A DNA stretch of 48,298 nt from Peptoniphilus_E sp964345555 (GTDB lineage Bacteria; Bacillota; Clostridia; Tissierellales; Peptoniphilaceae): assembly GCA_964345555.1 (NCBI GenBank), contig CAYFRD010000008.1, positions 1 through 48,298 of the forward strand. Reading direction: 5' to 3'. Positions 16,690 through 25,302 of this stretch are shown here, in pieces (within the stretch, counting starts at the first letter, position 1; each line of letters opens with the position of its first letter). A program made the position numbers and the translations under genes. A model generated the notes under the pieces. It saw only the letters and a list, made by a program, of their open reading frames with translations, was not told where the DNA came from and did no database searches.

Positions 16690-17469
16690 TTGTTTAATGC
16701 AATTATAGGGATATTGATTCCCTTTATAGGCACATCCCTCGGAGCAGCCCTGGTATTCTTTTTAAAGGATGCACTAAGCGACAATGTAGAAAAGGCGCTT
16801 AACGGTTTTGCTTCTGGAGTGATGGTAGCCGCATCATTTTTCAGCTTGATAATTCCGGCACTTGAAGAATCTGCGTATCTCGGAAAACTTGCCTTTGTAC
16901 CTGCAGTTGTGGGTTTTTGGATCGGGGTTTTATTTCTTCTTGTCCTTGACCACTTGATACCGCACTTTCACGAGCAAAGCCACGAGCAAGAGGGAATAAA
17001 AACCAATTTGAGCAGATCCACAATGATCACACTTGCGGTGACTCTTCATAATATCCCTGAGGGAATGGCAATAGGCATAATATATGCAGGATATCTTTCT
17101 GGAGAAACATCTATATCTCTAATGAGCGCACTGGCGCTCTCGATTGGAATCGCCCTTCAGAACTTCCCTGAAGGAGCCATAGTATCATTGCCCATAAAAG
17201 CCCAGGGAACAAGTAAGGTAAAATCCTTTTGGTACGGAGTGCTGTCCGGTGTGGTAGAGCCCATAGGAGCAGTGATCACAGTGCTGCTTGCAGAAATGAT
17301 ACTTCCATCTCTGCCTTATCTATTAGCTATGGCTGCAGGAGCGATGATATACGTAGTAGTAGAAGAACTAATTCCCGAAATATCTCACGACGGACATACA
17401 AGTATAGGAATACTGACCTTCAGTTTGGGATTTTCAATGATGATGGTGTTAGATATAGTTTTAGGTTAA
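16690..17469 (+). CDS. ZIP-family metal transporter
   Basis: Integral membrane protein of 259 residues, probably importing zinc or another divalent metal. About eight hydrophobic segments are visible. The family metal-site motifs are HNIPEGMAIGI in one helix and QNFPEGAIVSLPI in the next, with a His-rich cytoplasmic loop HLIPHFHEQSHEQEG. Start is TTG with GAGGAGG five bases upstream. A TATAAT box lies at 16599-16604; any -35 is lost in the N gap. The 40-bp palindrome in its leader could bind a metal-responsive repressor (inference). Metal specificity cannot be read from sequence. Confidence 0.9.
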   Translation: MFNAIIGILIPFIGTSLGAALVFFLKDALSDNVEKALNGFASGVMVAASFFSLIIPALEESAYLGKLAFVPAVVGFWIGVLFLLVLDHLIPHFHEQSHEQEGIKTNLSRSTMITLAVTLHNIPEGMAIGIIYAGYLSGETSISLMSALALSIGIALQNFPEGAIVSLPIKAQGTSKVKSFWYGVLSGVVEPIGAVITVLLAEMILPSLPYLLAMAAGAMIYVVVEELIPEISHDGHTSIGILTFSLGFSMMMVLDIVLG

Positions 17470-17486
17470 TTTAAATAGAACAATAT

Positions 17487-17515
17487 AAAAAAAGGCGGGA
17501 AACCGTCTTTTTTAT
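17487..17515. terminator. Bidirectional terminator between ZIP and YitT-family genes
   Basis: A-rich flank, GGCGG (17494-17498), loop GAAA, CCGTC and a T-run; the stem has one G-T pair. It lies between convergent genes and has A and T tracts on both sides. Confidence 0.75.
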
Positions 17516-17559
17516 GTTAGAAAACCCTTAAGTCAAACGAAGATTAAGTGATAAAATTT

Positions 17560-18195
17560 TTAAGCTGTTTGGTTTTGAGTATTGTCTTTTAAGTCTATCT
17601 CAAATTGACCGATGAGTATTGATGATACAAAGGTTGTAAGCAGTGAGAAGAATATTCTGCCTATGGGAATATAGGTCAAAGACAAAGCTAAAATCACAAC
17701 GTCTGAAAATAAATATGCTTTAGAGATATTTATCTTGAATTTGTGCGACAGCATAAGTGCAAGTGCATCATCTCCGCCTGCTGCTCCTCCTTCGGTGACG
17801 ACTAATCCGCAGCCAATACCTATGCCTATTCCGCCTACAATCGCCGCAATTATGGGGAAATCATAGAGGGTTGGAATAAAAGCGCCCAATGATAAAAATA
17901 TTTTGTAGAAAAGTGCAAAGGATACGGACGCAATGGCTGTTTTCTTTAAAAAATTCTTTCCGAAGAGAGAGATGCCTGCCGCAAAACACATAAAATCCAA
18001 GACGGGACTTATGTATGAGGGATCCAGATTGAACATTTTATATAAGAATAAAGTTAGTCCTAAAATTCCTCCTTCGGTGATATCTGCCTGCATATGTATG
18101 TTTACGACTGTAAATGCCATAATCATACATCCGGCGACAATTCGATAGAAACTGTTTTTTGAAATGGTTAGATTGCTAAAGATCTTTTCAAGCAT
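17560..18195 (-). CDS. YitT-family membrane protein (DUF161)
   Basis: Polytopic membrane protein of 211 residues with about five to six hydrophobic segments. Family-typical features are the N-terminal ADITEGGILGLTLFLYKMF and the glycine-rich GCGLVVTEGGAAGGDDALALML. Typical YitT proteins are ~280 residues with a C-terminal cytoplasmic DUF2179 domain; that domain is absent here, so this is the short membrane-only form. Biochemical function of the family is unknown. GGGGTG lies upstream of the ATG. It is preceded by a ~250-nt leader with a strong promoter, a double palindrome and an intrinsic terminator (18196-18487), so it is probably regulated. Confidence 0.78.
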   Translation of the reverse strand: MLEKIFSNLTISKNSFYRIVAGCMIMAFTVVNIHMQADITEGGILGLTLFLYKMFNLDPSYISPVLDFMCFAAGISLFGKNFLKKTAIASVSFALFYKIFLSLGAFIPTLYDFPIIAAIVGGIGIGIGCGLVVTEGGAAGGDDALALMLSHKFKINISKAYLFSDVVILALSLTYIPIGRIFFSLLTTFVSSILIGQFEIDLKDNTQNQTA

Positions 18196-18231
18196 TAATT
18201 ACACCCCAATTTTAAATTAGGGCTGAGAACC

Positions 18232-18278
18232 AAAAAAAGATTGCTTTTCGGTTATCAGTCCCTTTGATTTGCAATCTT
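18232..18278 (-). terminator. Intrinsic terminator in the YitT leader
   Basis: Eight perfect base pairs (AAGATTGC/GCAATCTT) around a 26-nt loop, with the 3' arm running into a seven-T run on the minus strand, 37 bases before the coding start. Confidence 0.65.
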
Positions 18279-18420
18279 ATGATGGTGTTGATGCTTTTAT
18301 TGTTTATTGATTTTTTCTTGTAAAAACTCTGAGCTTCTCCATGTCTTTTTAGCCTCTTAGAAATTCCACATCAGGTATTTTTACAGGCTCTTTATCGATC
18401 ATATAGGCATCAGATAAAAA

Positions 18421-18440
18421 CTACCGTTCGGTAACCACCG
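18421..18440 (-). promoter_or_regulatory. Overlapping palindromes downstream of the promoter
   Basis: The minus strand reads CGGTGGTTACCGAACGGTAG. CGGT-N4-ACCG and TACCG-AA-CGGTA overlap, sharing the ACCG half-site. Placed at about +12 to +32 of the transcript, this resembles TetR-family operators (inference); a short hairpin in the RNA is the alternative. Confidence 0.45.
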
Positions 18441-18458
18441 TAATAAACTTACTTGCAA

Positions 18459-18487
18459 AGTATAACATTATTTTTGGGAAAAGTCAA
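18459..18487 (-). promoter_or_regulatory. Promoter of the YitT-family gene
   Basis: On the minus strand TTGACT (18487-18482), a 17-nt spacer and TATACT (18464-18459). Close to consensus and about 265 bases upstream of the coding start, so the transcript has a long leader. Confidence 0.72.
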
Positions 18488-18616
18488 AGGAAAACAGATT
18501 AAAACAGGGATATAGTAAAATTTTACGGGAAATTATCATATTTTTTACTCAGCAAAGATAAGATGTGGTACTATATATGTAGTTATTAAAACTAAATATA
18601 TAGAAAGGTATGTGCT

Positions 18617-19261
18617 ATGTCTGAAAAAAATAAAAAAGTTATATATGAAATTCTCAACTCCACTAGTCACGGTATAGGTGTGATTTTGGGCATAATTTTT
18701 TTGATTATGATGATATTTAAATTCGACGGAAGGATTTCAAATTATTTATTTGCGGGTTTTATAATTTATGGTTTGTGTTTTATATTGATGTTTTTGTCCA
18801 GTACTTTGTATCATGCGATACAAGTTCCCAAGGCAAAGAAAATATTGAGAGTTTTCGATCATTCCAGTATATTTTTATTTATTGCGGGATCCTACACTCC
18901 AATTGTGATTTCTATTTTAGAGGGCAGGACGAGGGTGTTGTTTTTAACTGTTATATGGGCTTCGGCACTTTTAGGTACGCTTTTTAAACTAATTACTTAT
19001 AATAAGTATGACAAGTACATAAAGATATCGGTTTTTTTGTATATAGTTATGGGGTGGATGGCGATATTTTTAATCAAGCCCATAATTTTCAATACGGGCG
19101 TGGCTTTTATGGCTTTTATCTTAATTGGAGGAATATTATACACTGCGGGAACTTATTTTTATAAGAGGAAGATACCGTTGTATAATCATTTTGTGTGGCA
19201 TATATTTGTCTTGGCGGCTGCAGTGGTACAGTACATAGGAATATCCAATTTTTTGATTTGA
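18617..19261 (+). CDS. Hemolysin III / YqfA (TrhA) family membrane protein
   Basis: Seven-helix membrane protein of 214 residues in the PAQR-related hemolysin III family. Diagnostic segments are STLYHAIQV in helix 2, FDHSSIFLFIAGSYTP, and the C-terminal YNHFVWHIFVLAAAVVQYIG whose His residues form the family's predicted metal site. It is full length. The hemolysin name is historical; in bacteria the family is linked to membrane homeostasis, and no toxin role should be assumed. GAAAGG lies upstream of the ATG. It is divergent from the YitT gene across a 421-bp region and is followed by a terminator. Confidence 0.92.
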   Translation: MSEKNKKVIYEILNSTSHGIGVILGIIFLIMMIFKFDGRISNYLFAGFIIYGLCFILMFLSSTLYHAIQVPKAKKILRVFDHSSIFLFIAGSYTPIVISILEGRTRVLFLTVIWASALLGTLFKLITYNKYDKYIKISVFLYIVMGWMAIFLIKPIIFNTGVAFMAFILIGGILYTAGTYFYKRKIPLYNHFVWHIFVLAAAVVQYIGISNFLI

Positions 19262-19311
19262 ATGAGCAAGTTTAATTATCGCTTGAATTGGCGGTTTTGT
19301 TATATTTATCG

Positions 19312-19340
19312 AATCTCGGTTAAAGGTCCGAGATTTTTTA
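19312..19340 (+). terminator. Terminator after hemolysin III gene
   Basis: AATCTCGG (19312-19319) and CCGAGATT (19328-19335) around an 8-nt loop, then T-run. Confidence 0.9.
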
Positions 19341-19368
19341 TGTGTAAAAGATTTTATCTTCAATAAAA

Positions 19369-19397
19369 TTGAATGTATCAGTCATTAATGATAAAAT
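19369..19397 (+). promoter_or_regulatory. Promoter of secA
   Basis: TTGAAT (19369-19374), a 17-nt spacer and TAAAAT (19392-19397), 30 bases before the secA start. Confidence 0.68.
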
Positions 19398-19427
19398 ATG
19401 TATTTAGGATAAGGAAGGATGTGTAAG

Positions 19428-22163
19428 ATGGGATTATTTGATAAAATTTTCGGATCTTATAGCGATAGAGAAATAAAAAAAATTACACCACTTGTAGAGC
19501 AGGTACTTGCTCTTGATGAAAAAATGCAAACTTTAAGCGATGAAGAATTAAAGGCTAAGACACAGGAATTTAAAAATAGATATCAGGCGGGAGAATCCTT
19601 GGATGATTTGCTTCCGGAAGCTTTTGCCGTAGTTAGAGAAGCTTCTTGGAGAGTGCTTGGAATGAAGCACTTTAAAGTTCAAATTATAGGCGGCATTATT
19701 CTGCATCAAGGTAGAATTGCCGAAATGAAAACCGGAGAAGGAAAAACTCTTGTTGCGACTTTGCCGGCTTATTTAAATGCAATTAGCGGAGAAGGCGTCC
19801 ATGTTGTAACGGTTAACGACTACTTGGCAGAGCGTGATAAGGACTGGATGGGAAAGGTATACGAGTTTTTGGGATTGACTGTCGGCTGCATAATTCACGA
19901 TATGAAGCCCGATGAGAGAAAGGTAGCTTACAGCAGCGATATAACCTACGGGACTAACAACGAATTCGGTTTTGACTACTTGCGTGATAACATGGTTATC
20001 TACAAGAAAGAAATGGTGCAAAGACCGCTCAACTATTGTATAGTTGACGAGGTTGACTCCATTTTAATAGATGAGGCGAGAACTCCTTTGATAATTTCGG
20101 GACAGGGAGATGAGTCCACGGATTTATATGTCAGAGCCAAAAGTTTTGTCGATACACTAAGTTTCAGAATAAAGACGGAGGATGAATCCAATCTTGAAAG
20201 ATTCAATAGGGAATTTGAAAAGGAAACTGTAGATTTCATAGTTAATGAAAAACAAAAATCTTCAGTCCTGACGGACTTGGGAATTGAAAAAGCTGAAAGA
20301 TATTTCAATATAGAAAATCTTTCTGACATTGGGAATATGGAACTTGCCCACCATATCAACCAGGCTCTAAAGGCAAAGGGCAACATGAAAAGGGATATAG
20401 ATTACGTTGTAAACGACGGCGAGATAATAATCGTAGATGAATTCACAGGCAGACTTATGTACGGAAGAAGATATTCCGAAGGACTTCACCAAGCCATAGA
20501 AGCCAAAGAAGGTCTGGAAGTCAAAGCTGAATCCAAGACACTCGCTACAATTACATTCCAAAATTATTTCAGAATGTATAAAAAACTCGCCGGTATGACG
20601 GGTACCGCTATGACAGAAGAAGAGGAATTCAGAGATATATACAACATAGACGTCGTCGAGATCCCCACCAACAAACCTGTAGTAAGGCAAGACAATAATG
20701 ACTCTATTTATAAAAACGAAGCGGCGAAATTCAACGCTGTCATCGAAGATATTAAAAATTCTCATGAAAAGGGGCAACCGGTTCTTGTAGGTACAATTTC
20801 CATTGAAAAATCAGAAGAACTTTCAAAACTATTGAAGAAGACAGGTATCAGGCACAACGTGCTAAACGCAAAGAAACACGCTCAAGAATCGGAAATAGTA
20901 GCACAAGCGGGCAGGTTCGGAGCTGTGACAATAGCTACAAACATGGCAGGTCGTGGTACGGACATTGTATTGGGAGGAAATCCCGGTTACATGGCAACTG
21001 CAGAACTTAAAAAATCGGGTCTTAGCGAAGAAGTTTTGAGTCAAATTGACTCATATAATGAAACTGACGATCCGGAAGTCATTGATGCAAGAAAGAGATA
21101 TCAAGAACTTGTAGATAAATTTAAAATTGAAACGGATAAGGAATCTAAAGAGGTTATCGAAGCGGGAGGACTGCATATAATAGGTACCGAAAGACATGAA
21201 TCCAGAAGAATTGACAACCAATTGAGAGGTCGTTCAGGTAGACAGGGCGACCCCGGTTCCACAAGATTTTACATTTCAGGCGATGACGATCTAATAAGAC
21301 TTTTTGCAGGAGACAGGTTCAAGGAAACCATGGAGAGAATAGACACACCCGACAACGAACCTATAGAAGCAGGTATACTGACCAAATTAATTGAATCTGC
21401 ACAAAGAAAAGTTGAAGGAAACAACTTCTCCATACGTAAGCACGTATTACAATACGACGATGTAATGAATAAACAAAGAGAAGTTATTTACAGAGAAAGA
21501 AGAAGAGTTCTTGAAGGGGAAGACCTAAAGGAAGACATACTTGCTATGGCTGAAGATGTAATCGATAAAAATGTCGAATTTTACAACAAGGTCGATCATG
21601 AAGGCAATAAATTCATAGATTACGAGGGTCTTAAAACTGCGGTTCAAAACATCTTTGACATAGATTCGGGTTTCATAGATGAATCTTTAACTTCGCCGGA
21701 AGAGATAGAGACCGCTATAAAAGAAAGAGCTCTTGAAAGATATGCTGTAAAGGAAGAAGAGTTTGGAAGCGAAAAGTTCAGAGAGGTAGAACGAATAGTT
21801 CTTCTTCAAGTGGTGGATCAAAAATGGATGGATCATATCGATGCAATGGATCAATTGAGAAAGGGAATAGGACTTAGAGCTGTAGGTCAGACTGATCCTG
21901 TTAGAGCCTATGCTCAAGAAGGCTTCGATATGTTTGAAGAAATGAATGAATACATCAAAGAAGACACGGTCAAGATGCTGTTCCACGTAGTAAATCCTGA
22001 AAAAATGCAAAGAATAAGAGTTGCAAAAGAAATTGAAACGGTAAATCCGGACGATGGAAAGAAAAAACCCTTTGTAAGAAAAACTAAAAAAATCGGAAGA
22101 AATGATCCCTGTCCATGTGGCAGCGGTAAAAAATACAAAAATTGTTGCGGAAGAAAAGCATAA
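19428..22163 (+). CDS. secA: Preprotein translocase ATPase SecA
   Basis: Motor of the Sec export pathway, 911 residues, acting at the SecYEG channel. The DEAD motor shows MKTGEGKTLVATLPAYLNA (Walker A near residue 100) and IVDEVDSILIDEARTPLIIS; helicase-type motifs TNMAGRGTDIVLGG and RIDNQLRGRSGRQGDPG follow. The C-terminus ends in the zinc-binding SEC-C motif NDPCPCGSGKKYKNCCG. The ATG at 19428 (MGLFDKIFG, the usual SecA N-terminus) has AAGGAAGG nine bases upstream; another ATG at 19419 abuts that site and is unlikely. Only one SecA is in the window, with no neighbour suggesting an accessory system. Confidence 0.97.
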   Translation: MGLFDKIFGSYSDREIKKITPLVEQVLALDEKMQTLSDEELKAKTQEFKNRYQAGESLDDLLPEAFAVVREASWRVLGMKHFKVQIIGGIILHQGRIAEMKTGEGKTLVATLPAYLNAISGEGVHVVTVNDYLAERDKDWMGKVYEFLGLTVGCIIHDMKPDERKVAYSSDITYGTNNEFGFDYLRDNMVIYKKEMVQRPLNYCIVDEVDSILIDEARTPLIISGQGDESTDLYVRAKSFVDTLSFRIKTEDESNLERFNREFEKETVDFIVNEKQKSSVLTDLGIEKAERYFNIENLSDIGNMELAHHINQALKAKGNMKRDIDYVVNDGEIIIVDEFTGRLMYGRRYSEGLHQAIEAKEGLEVKAESKTLATITFQNYFRMYKKLAGMTGTAMTEEEEFRDIYNIDVVEIPTNKPVVRQDNNDSIYKNEAAKFNAVIEDIKNSHEKGQPVLVGTISIEKSEELSKLLKKTGIRHNVLNAKKHAQESEIVAQAGRFGAVTIATNMAGRGTDIVLGGNPGYMATAELKKSGLSEEVLSQIDSYNETDDPEVIDARKRYQELVDKFKIETDKESKEVIEAGGLHIIGTERHESRRIDNQLRGRSGRQGDPGSTRFYISGDDDLIRLFAGDRFKETMERIDTPDNEPIEAGILTKLIESAQRKVEGNNFSIRKHVLQYDDVMNKQREVIYRERRRVLEGEDLKEDILAMAEDVIDKNVEFYNKVDHEGNKFIDYEGLKTAVQNIFDIDSGFIDESLTSPEEIETAIKERALERYAVKEEEFGSEKFREVERIVLLQVVDQKWMDHIDAMDQLRKGIGLRAVGQTDPVRAYAQEGFDMFEEMNEYIKEDTVKMLFHVVNPEKMQRIRVAKEIETVNPDDGKKKPFVRKTKKIGRNDPCPCGSGKKYKNCCGRKA

Positions 22164-22173
22164 TCAAATATAC

Positions 22174-22212
22174 AAAAAGTCTTGTAAGGTTTAAATTTTA
22201 CAGGACTTTTTT
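22174..22212 (+). terminator. Terminator after secA
   Basis: AAAAAGTC-T-TGTAA (22174-22187) pairs with TTACA-G-GACTTTTT across an internal mismatch, followed by T residues. Confidence 0.88.
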
Positions 22213-22504
22213 ATTTGGGTACGATGAGTTAAAAGTTATCTAAAAAATAAAAAGAACATATACCGAGCGAACGAATTATAGCAAAATCAAACAACCAAGA
22301 GAATACGTTATCAAAATAAAGCGACAAATATCATTGGAAAAAATTTATATTAATTTAATAATAAATTAAGCGTAATTACCTAATTTATTAGGTTGTGGAA
22401 AGAGTATAGAAATTTATAAATATTTAAAAATGTAAAAGGGAGTTGTAATCGTTATCATATAATGTAACGCTTATATTGCATAAAATATATACAAGAGGTG
22501 AAAG
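22213..22504 (+). promoter_or_regulatory. Upstream region of the AbgT gene
   Basis: No gene is seen in this AT-rich 292 bp. It holds a 7-bp-arm palindrome, ACCTAAT-TT-ATTAGGT (22378-22393), that could be an operator, and several weak -10-like boxes (22459-22464, 22481-22486) without convincing -35 elements. Confidence 0.35.
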
Positions 22505-24046
22505 ATGAAAAAGCAAAAAGACAAAAATGATGTAGGCGGTTTTTTGAAAGGTGTGGAGAGGATAGGAAATGCTCTACCGCATCCGGCAATAATATTTGTA
22601 ATAATGATAATTATCTTGCTGATCGCAGCGGATTTGATTTCCAGAACCGGAATGACTATTGATTATTATGACGCAAAAAAAGCCGAACAAGTTCAAGTAG
22701 GTGCAGTATCACTATTTAATGCTGAAGGTATCAGATACATACTTAATTCTGCCGTATCCAATTTCACAGGTTTTGCTCCTTTGGGAACAGTGCTTGTGGC
22801 AATGCTTGGAGTAGGAGTCGCTGAAGCGGCAGGACTTTTTGATTCTGCTCTCACAAAATTATTGACAGGAGCTCCCAAGACTCTTTTGACAGCAACTGTA
22901 GTATTCGCAGGTATTATGAGTAACATTGCATCTGATGCAGGTTATGTAGTGGTAATTCCCTTAGGTGCGATGATTTTTGCCGGTGCAAAAAGACATCCCA
23001 TTGCAGGACTTGCCGCAGCTTTTGCAGGAGTATCAGGTGGTTTCAGTGCAAACTTATTAATCGGTACTACGGATCCGCTCTTGACAGGTATAACCAATGA
23101 AGCGTTAACTGCTACAAATATTCCCATGCAATTGGATCCAACTTGCAACTGGTATTTCTTAGCAGCTTCTACATTTTTGCTTACATTGGTAGGTAGTCTT
23201 GTTACCGAAAAAATTGTAGAACCGAACCTTGGACCTTATACAGGTGAATATAAACATGAAGATAAAGCCTTGGGTGATGTGGAAAACAGAGCTCTTAGAA
23301 ATGCTCTTATCTCCTTGCTTGTTTATGTGGCGATTATGGCATTTTTGATGTTCCCCAAAAATGCAATTTTAAGGGAACCGGACCCTACAATGAATGATGC
23401 ATTGACGCTTAAATATTTCTTGGGGCACGGTCTGATCCCGGCAATAATGCTGCTATTTATGATTCCCGGAATTGCTTATGGTAAAACCGTCGGAACCATT
23501 AAAAGTTCAAAGGATGTAATTTCAGCTATGACAGCTTCTATGAAAGGTATGGCGGGATACTTGGTGTTGGCATTCTTTGCAGCTCAATTTGTTAAGCTTT
23601 TCGCAGAGACAAATGTTGGTGTTATAATTTCTTACAAGGGTGCAGAATTTTTGAAGAGCATAGGGCTTAAAGGTATTCCTCTGGTTGTGCTATTTATATT
23701 TTTGAGTGCCTTTATAAATCTGTTTATGGGTTCAGCTTCTGCAAAATGGGCGATAATAGCACCGATATTTATTCCCATGATGGTTCAGATGGACACCCAT
23801 CCGGCACTTACACAAGTTGCATACAGGGTAGGAGATTCAAGTACAAATATAATTACGCCGCTTATGACTTATTTTGCGATGATAGTTGTATTTACGCAAA
23901 AATATGAAAAAGATTCCGGACTCGGCACTTTGATTTCCACAATGCTTCCATATTCCTTGGCATTCCTCGCATCTTGGTCTGTAATGATCATAATATGGAT
24001 GTTGCTTGGATTCCCCGTAGGACCGGGAGCTCCATTGTATATTTGA
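22505..24046 (+). CDS. AbgT-family transporter
   Basis: Integral membrane transporter of 513 residues with about twelve hydrophobic helices. Family hallmarks include the N-terminal FLKGVERIGNALPHPAIIF, GMSNIASDAGYVV-like IMSNIASDAGYVVVIPLGA, and the helical-hairpin segment MGSASAKWAIIAPIFIPMM. E. coli AbgT takes up p-aminobenzoyl-glutamate; other members export sulfonamides, so direction and substrate are not fixed by sequence. The downstream M20 peptidase begins eight bases after the stop and its ribosome site overlaps that stop, so a transport-then-hydrolyse pair is likely, analogous to abgABT. GAGGTG lies upstream of the ATG. Confidence 0.9.
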   Translation: MKKQKDKNDVGGFLKGVERIGNALPHPAIIFVIMIIILLIAADLISRTGMTIDYYDAKKAEQVQVGAVSLFNAEGIRYILNSAVSNFTGFAPLGTVLVAMLGVGVAEAAGLFDSALTKLLTGAPKTLLTATVVFAGIMSNIASDAGYVVVIPLGAMIFAGAKRHPIAGLAAAFAGVSGGFSANLLIGTTDPLLTGITNEALTATNIPMQLDPTCNWYFLAASTFLLTLVGSLVTEKIVEPNLGPYTGEYKHEDKALGDVENRALRNALISLLVYVAIMAFLMFPKNAILREPDPTMNDALTLKYFLGHGLIPAIMLLFMIPGIAYGKTVGTIKSSKDVISAMTASMKGMAGYLVLAFFAAQFVKLFAETNVGVIISYKGAEFLKSIGLKGIPLVVLFIFLSAFINLFMGSASAKWAIIAPIFIPMMVQMDTHPALTQVAYRVGDSSTNIITPLMTYFAMIVVFTQKYEKDSGLGTLISTMLPYSLAFLASWSVMIIIWMLLGFPVGPGAPLYI

Positions 24047-24053
24047 GGTTAGT

Positions 24054-25151
24054 ATGCAAAGAGTTATTGAAAGATTTTTACGATATATACAAATTGACAG
24101 TCCAACTTATGATGAATACGAGTTTAAAGAAGTTTTAAAAAAAGATTTGTCGGATCTGGGTTTAGAAGTGTATGAAGACGACGCAGGCGAAAAGGTAGGT
24201 TCCAATTCCGGAAATTTGATTGCAAAATTAAAGGGAAACACCGATAAAACTATATTGTTTTCCTCTCATATGGACACAGTATCTCCAGGTAGAGGTATTA
24301 AACCTATAATAAAAGATGGAGTAATAAGATCCCAATCAGATACGATACTGGCATCTGATGACAAGGCCGGAATTGCTGCCATAGTTGAGATGATCGTGAG
24401 ATTGAAAGAAGAAGGCGTGAAACATCATAATTTACAATTTACCTTTACAATTTCCGAAGAAAAGGGACTTATGGGTTCAAAGCATTTAGATTATTCCATG
24501 ATAGATCCTGATTTTGCAATAGTATTGGATTCAGGTGGTCCGGTTGGCACAGTAATAGTGCAAGGTCCGGCACAAAATAAGATAAATGTAGTGTTTAAGG
24601 GTAAAACCTCTCATGCGGGCGTTGCTCCTGAGGATGGCATAAGCGCAATAAAAATTGCAGCAGAAGCAATTTCAAAAATGAAACTATTGAGGGTAGATGA
24701 AGAAACAACTGCCAATATCGGTTATATCGGAGGTGGAGGAGCGACTAATGTAGTTACGGACAGGGTTGAAATTAAAGCCGAAGCGAGATCATTGAGTGAT
24801 GAAAAACTTAAAGTACAGACAGATCACTTGGTACAGTGCGTGAGAGAAGCTCAGGCGAAATACGGGTTAGAAGCCGAAATAGAAGTGATTGAAGCTTATA
24901 AAGCATTTAAATTAAATGCAGACTCAGAAGTTATTCAAGTTGTGAAAAAAGCCTGCGACAAATTGGGATTTGAATTCAATCCAAAGACCTCCGGCGGTGG
25001 AAGCGATACGAGCAATTACAATTTAAACGGTATCCCGGCGGTGAATTTAGGCGTCGGCATGAGTGCGGTTCATTCTGTGGATGAATATATAAAAATTCAG
25101 GACATAATAGATGCATCGGAACTTATATTTGAAATAGCCAAGGTTGAATAA
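24054..25151 (+). CDS. M20-family metallopeptidase (PepT/YqjE-like)
   Basis: Cytoplasmic di-zinc aminopeptidase of 365 residues in the tripeptidase-like M20 group. Metal ligands and catalytic residues are visible in order: SSHMDTVSPG (His, Asp), LASDDKAGIAA (bridging Asp), ISEEKGLMGSK (catalytic Glu and ligand), IVLDSGG (Asp) and SAVHSVDEYI (C-terminal His). The internal dimerisation region includes GKTSHAGVAPEDGISAI. It is coupled to the AbgT-type transporter and probably hydrolyses what that imports: short peptides or an acyl-glutamate. A terminator lies ~65 bp downstream. Confidence 0.92.
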   Translation: MQRVIERFLRYIQIDSPTYDEYEFKEVLKKDLSDLGLEVYEDDAGEKVGSNSGNLIAKLKGNTDKTILFSSHMDTVSPGRGIKPIIKDGVIRSQSDTILASDDKAGIAAIVEMIVRLKEEGVKHHNLQFTFTISEEKGLMGSKHLDYSMIDPDFAIVLDSGGPVGTVIVQGPAQNKINVVFKGKTSHAGVAPEDGISAIKIAAEAISKMKLLRVDEETTANIGYIGGGGATNVVTDRVEIKAEARSLSDEKLKVQTDHLVQCVREAQAKYGLEAEIEVIEAYKAFKLNADSEVIQVVKKACDKLGFEFNPKTSGGGSDTSNYNLNGIPAVNLGVGMSAVHSVDEYIKIQDIIDASELIFEIAKVE

Positions 25152-25216
25152 TAGGATTGCTTCTATTTTCCAAGAAAAAGCAACAGATATCTACCAATAT
25201 GCGATTATAAAAAGTT

Positions 25217-25260
25217 AAAAACCAACTAAAGATAAAATTAAAATCTTTGTAGGTTTTTTA
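25217..25260 (+). terminator. Terminator after the M20 peptidase gene
   Basis: The hairpin arm AAAAACCxACxAAAGAT pairs with its complement across two internal mismatches and ends in GGTTTTTT. Confidence 0.78.
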
Positions 25261-25274
25261 TTGTAAAAACAAAG

Positions 25275-25302
25275 TTTACAGTATCGGAATTATGTATATA
25301 AT
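25275..25302 (+). promoter_or_regulatory. Distal promoter upstream of oppA
   Basis: TTTACA (25275-25280), a 16-nt spacer and TATAAT (25297-25302). No ORF follows for 355 bases, so it would give a long opp leader or a small RNA. Confidence 0.45.

Larger units (their letters stand above)
18196..18452 (-). promoter_or_regulatory. Structured leader with terminator/antiterminator, candidate riboswitch
   Basis: On the minus strand the leader holds stem GTTTATT (18448-18442)/AATAAAC (18308-18302) and stem GTAAAAA (18384-18378)/TTTTTAC (18326-18320). A terminator follows: AAGATTGC (18278-18271)/GCAATCTT (18244-18237) continuing into T (18238-18232). GGGACTGATAACC in the terminator loop can instead pair with GGTTCTCAGCCC downstream (18231-18220) with a one-base bulge, which would consume the 3' arm. 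It matches no riboswitch class I recognise. A short coding remnant is an alternative for the 18301-18405 part. Confidence 0.45.

Noticed and set aside
18301..18420. Short minus-strand reading with protein-like pieces (MIDKEPVKIPDVEFL, then AKKTWRSSEFLQEKINKQ after a one-base shift)
   Set aside because: There is no ribosome site, the two parts are in different frames and I recognise no family; a decayed gene is possible but the leader-RNA reading is at least as good.
18421..18445. T-box-like GGTGGTTACCG on the minus strand
   Set aside because: A T-box sequence should lie just before the terminator at the 3' end of a leader, not at the transcript start, and no specifier stem is visible.
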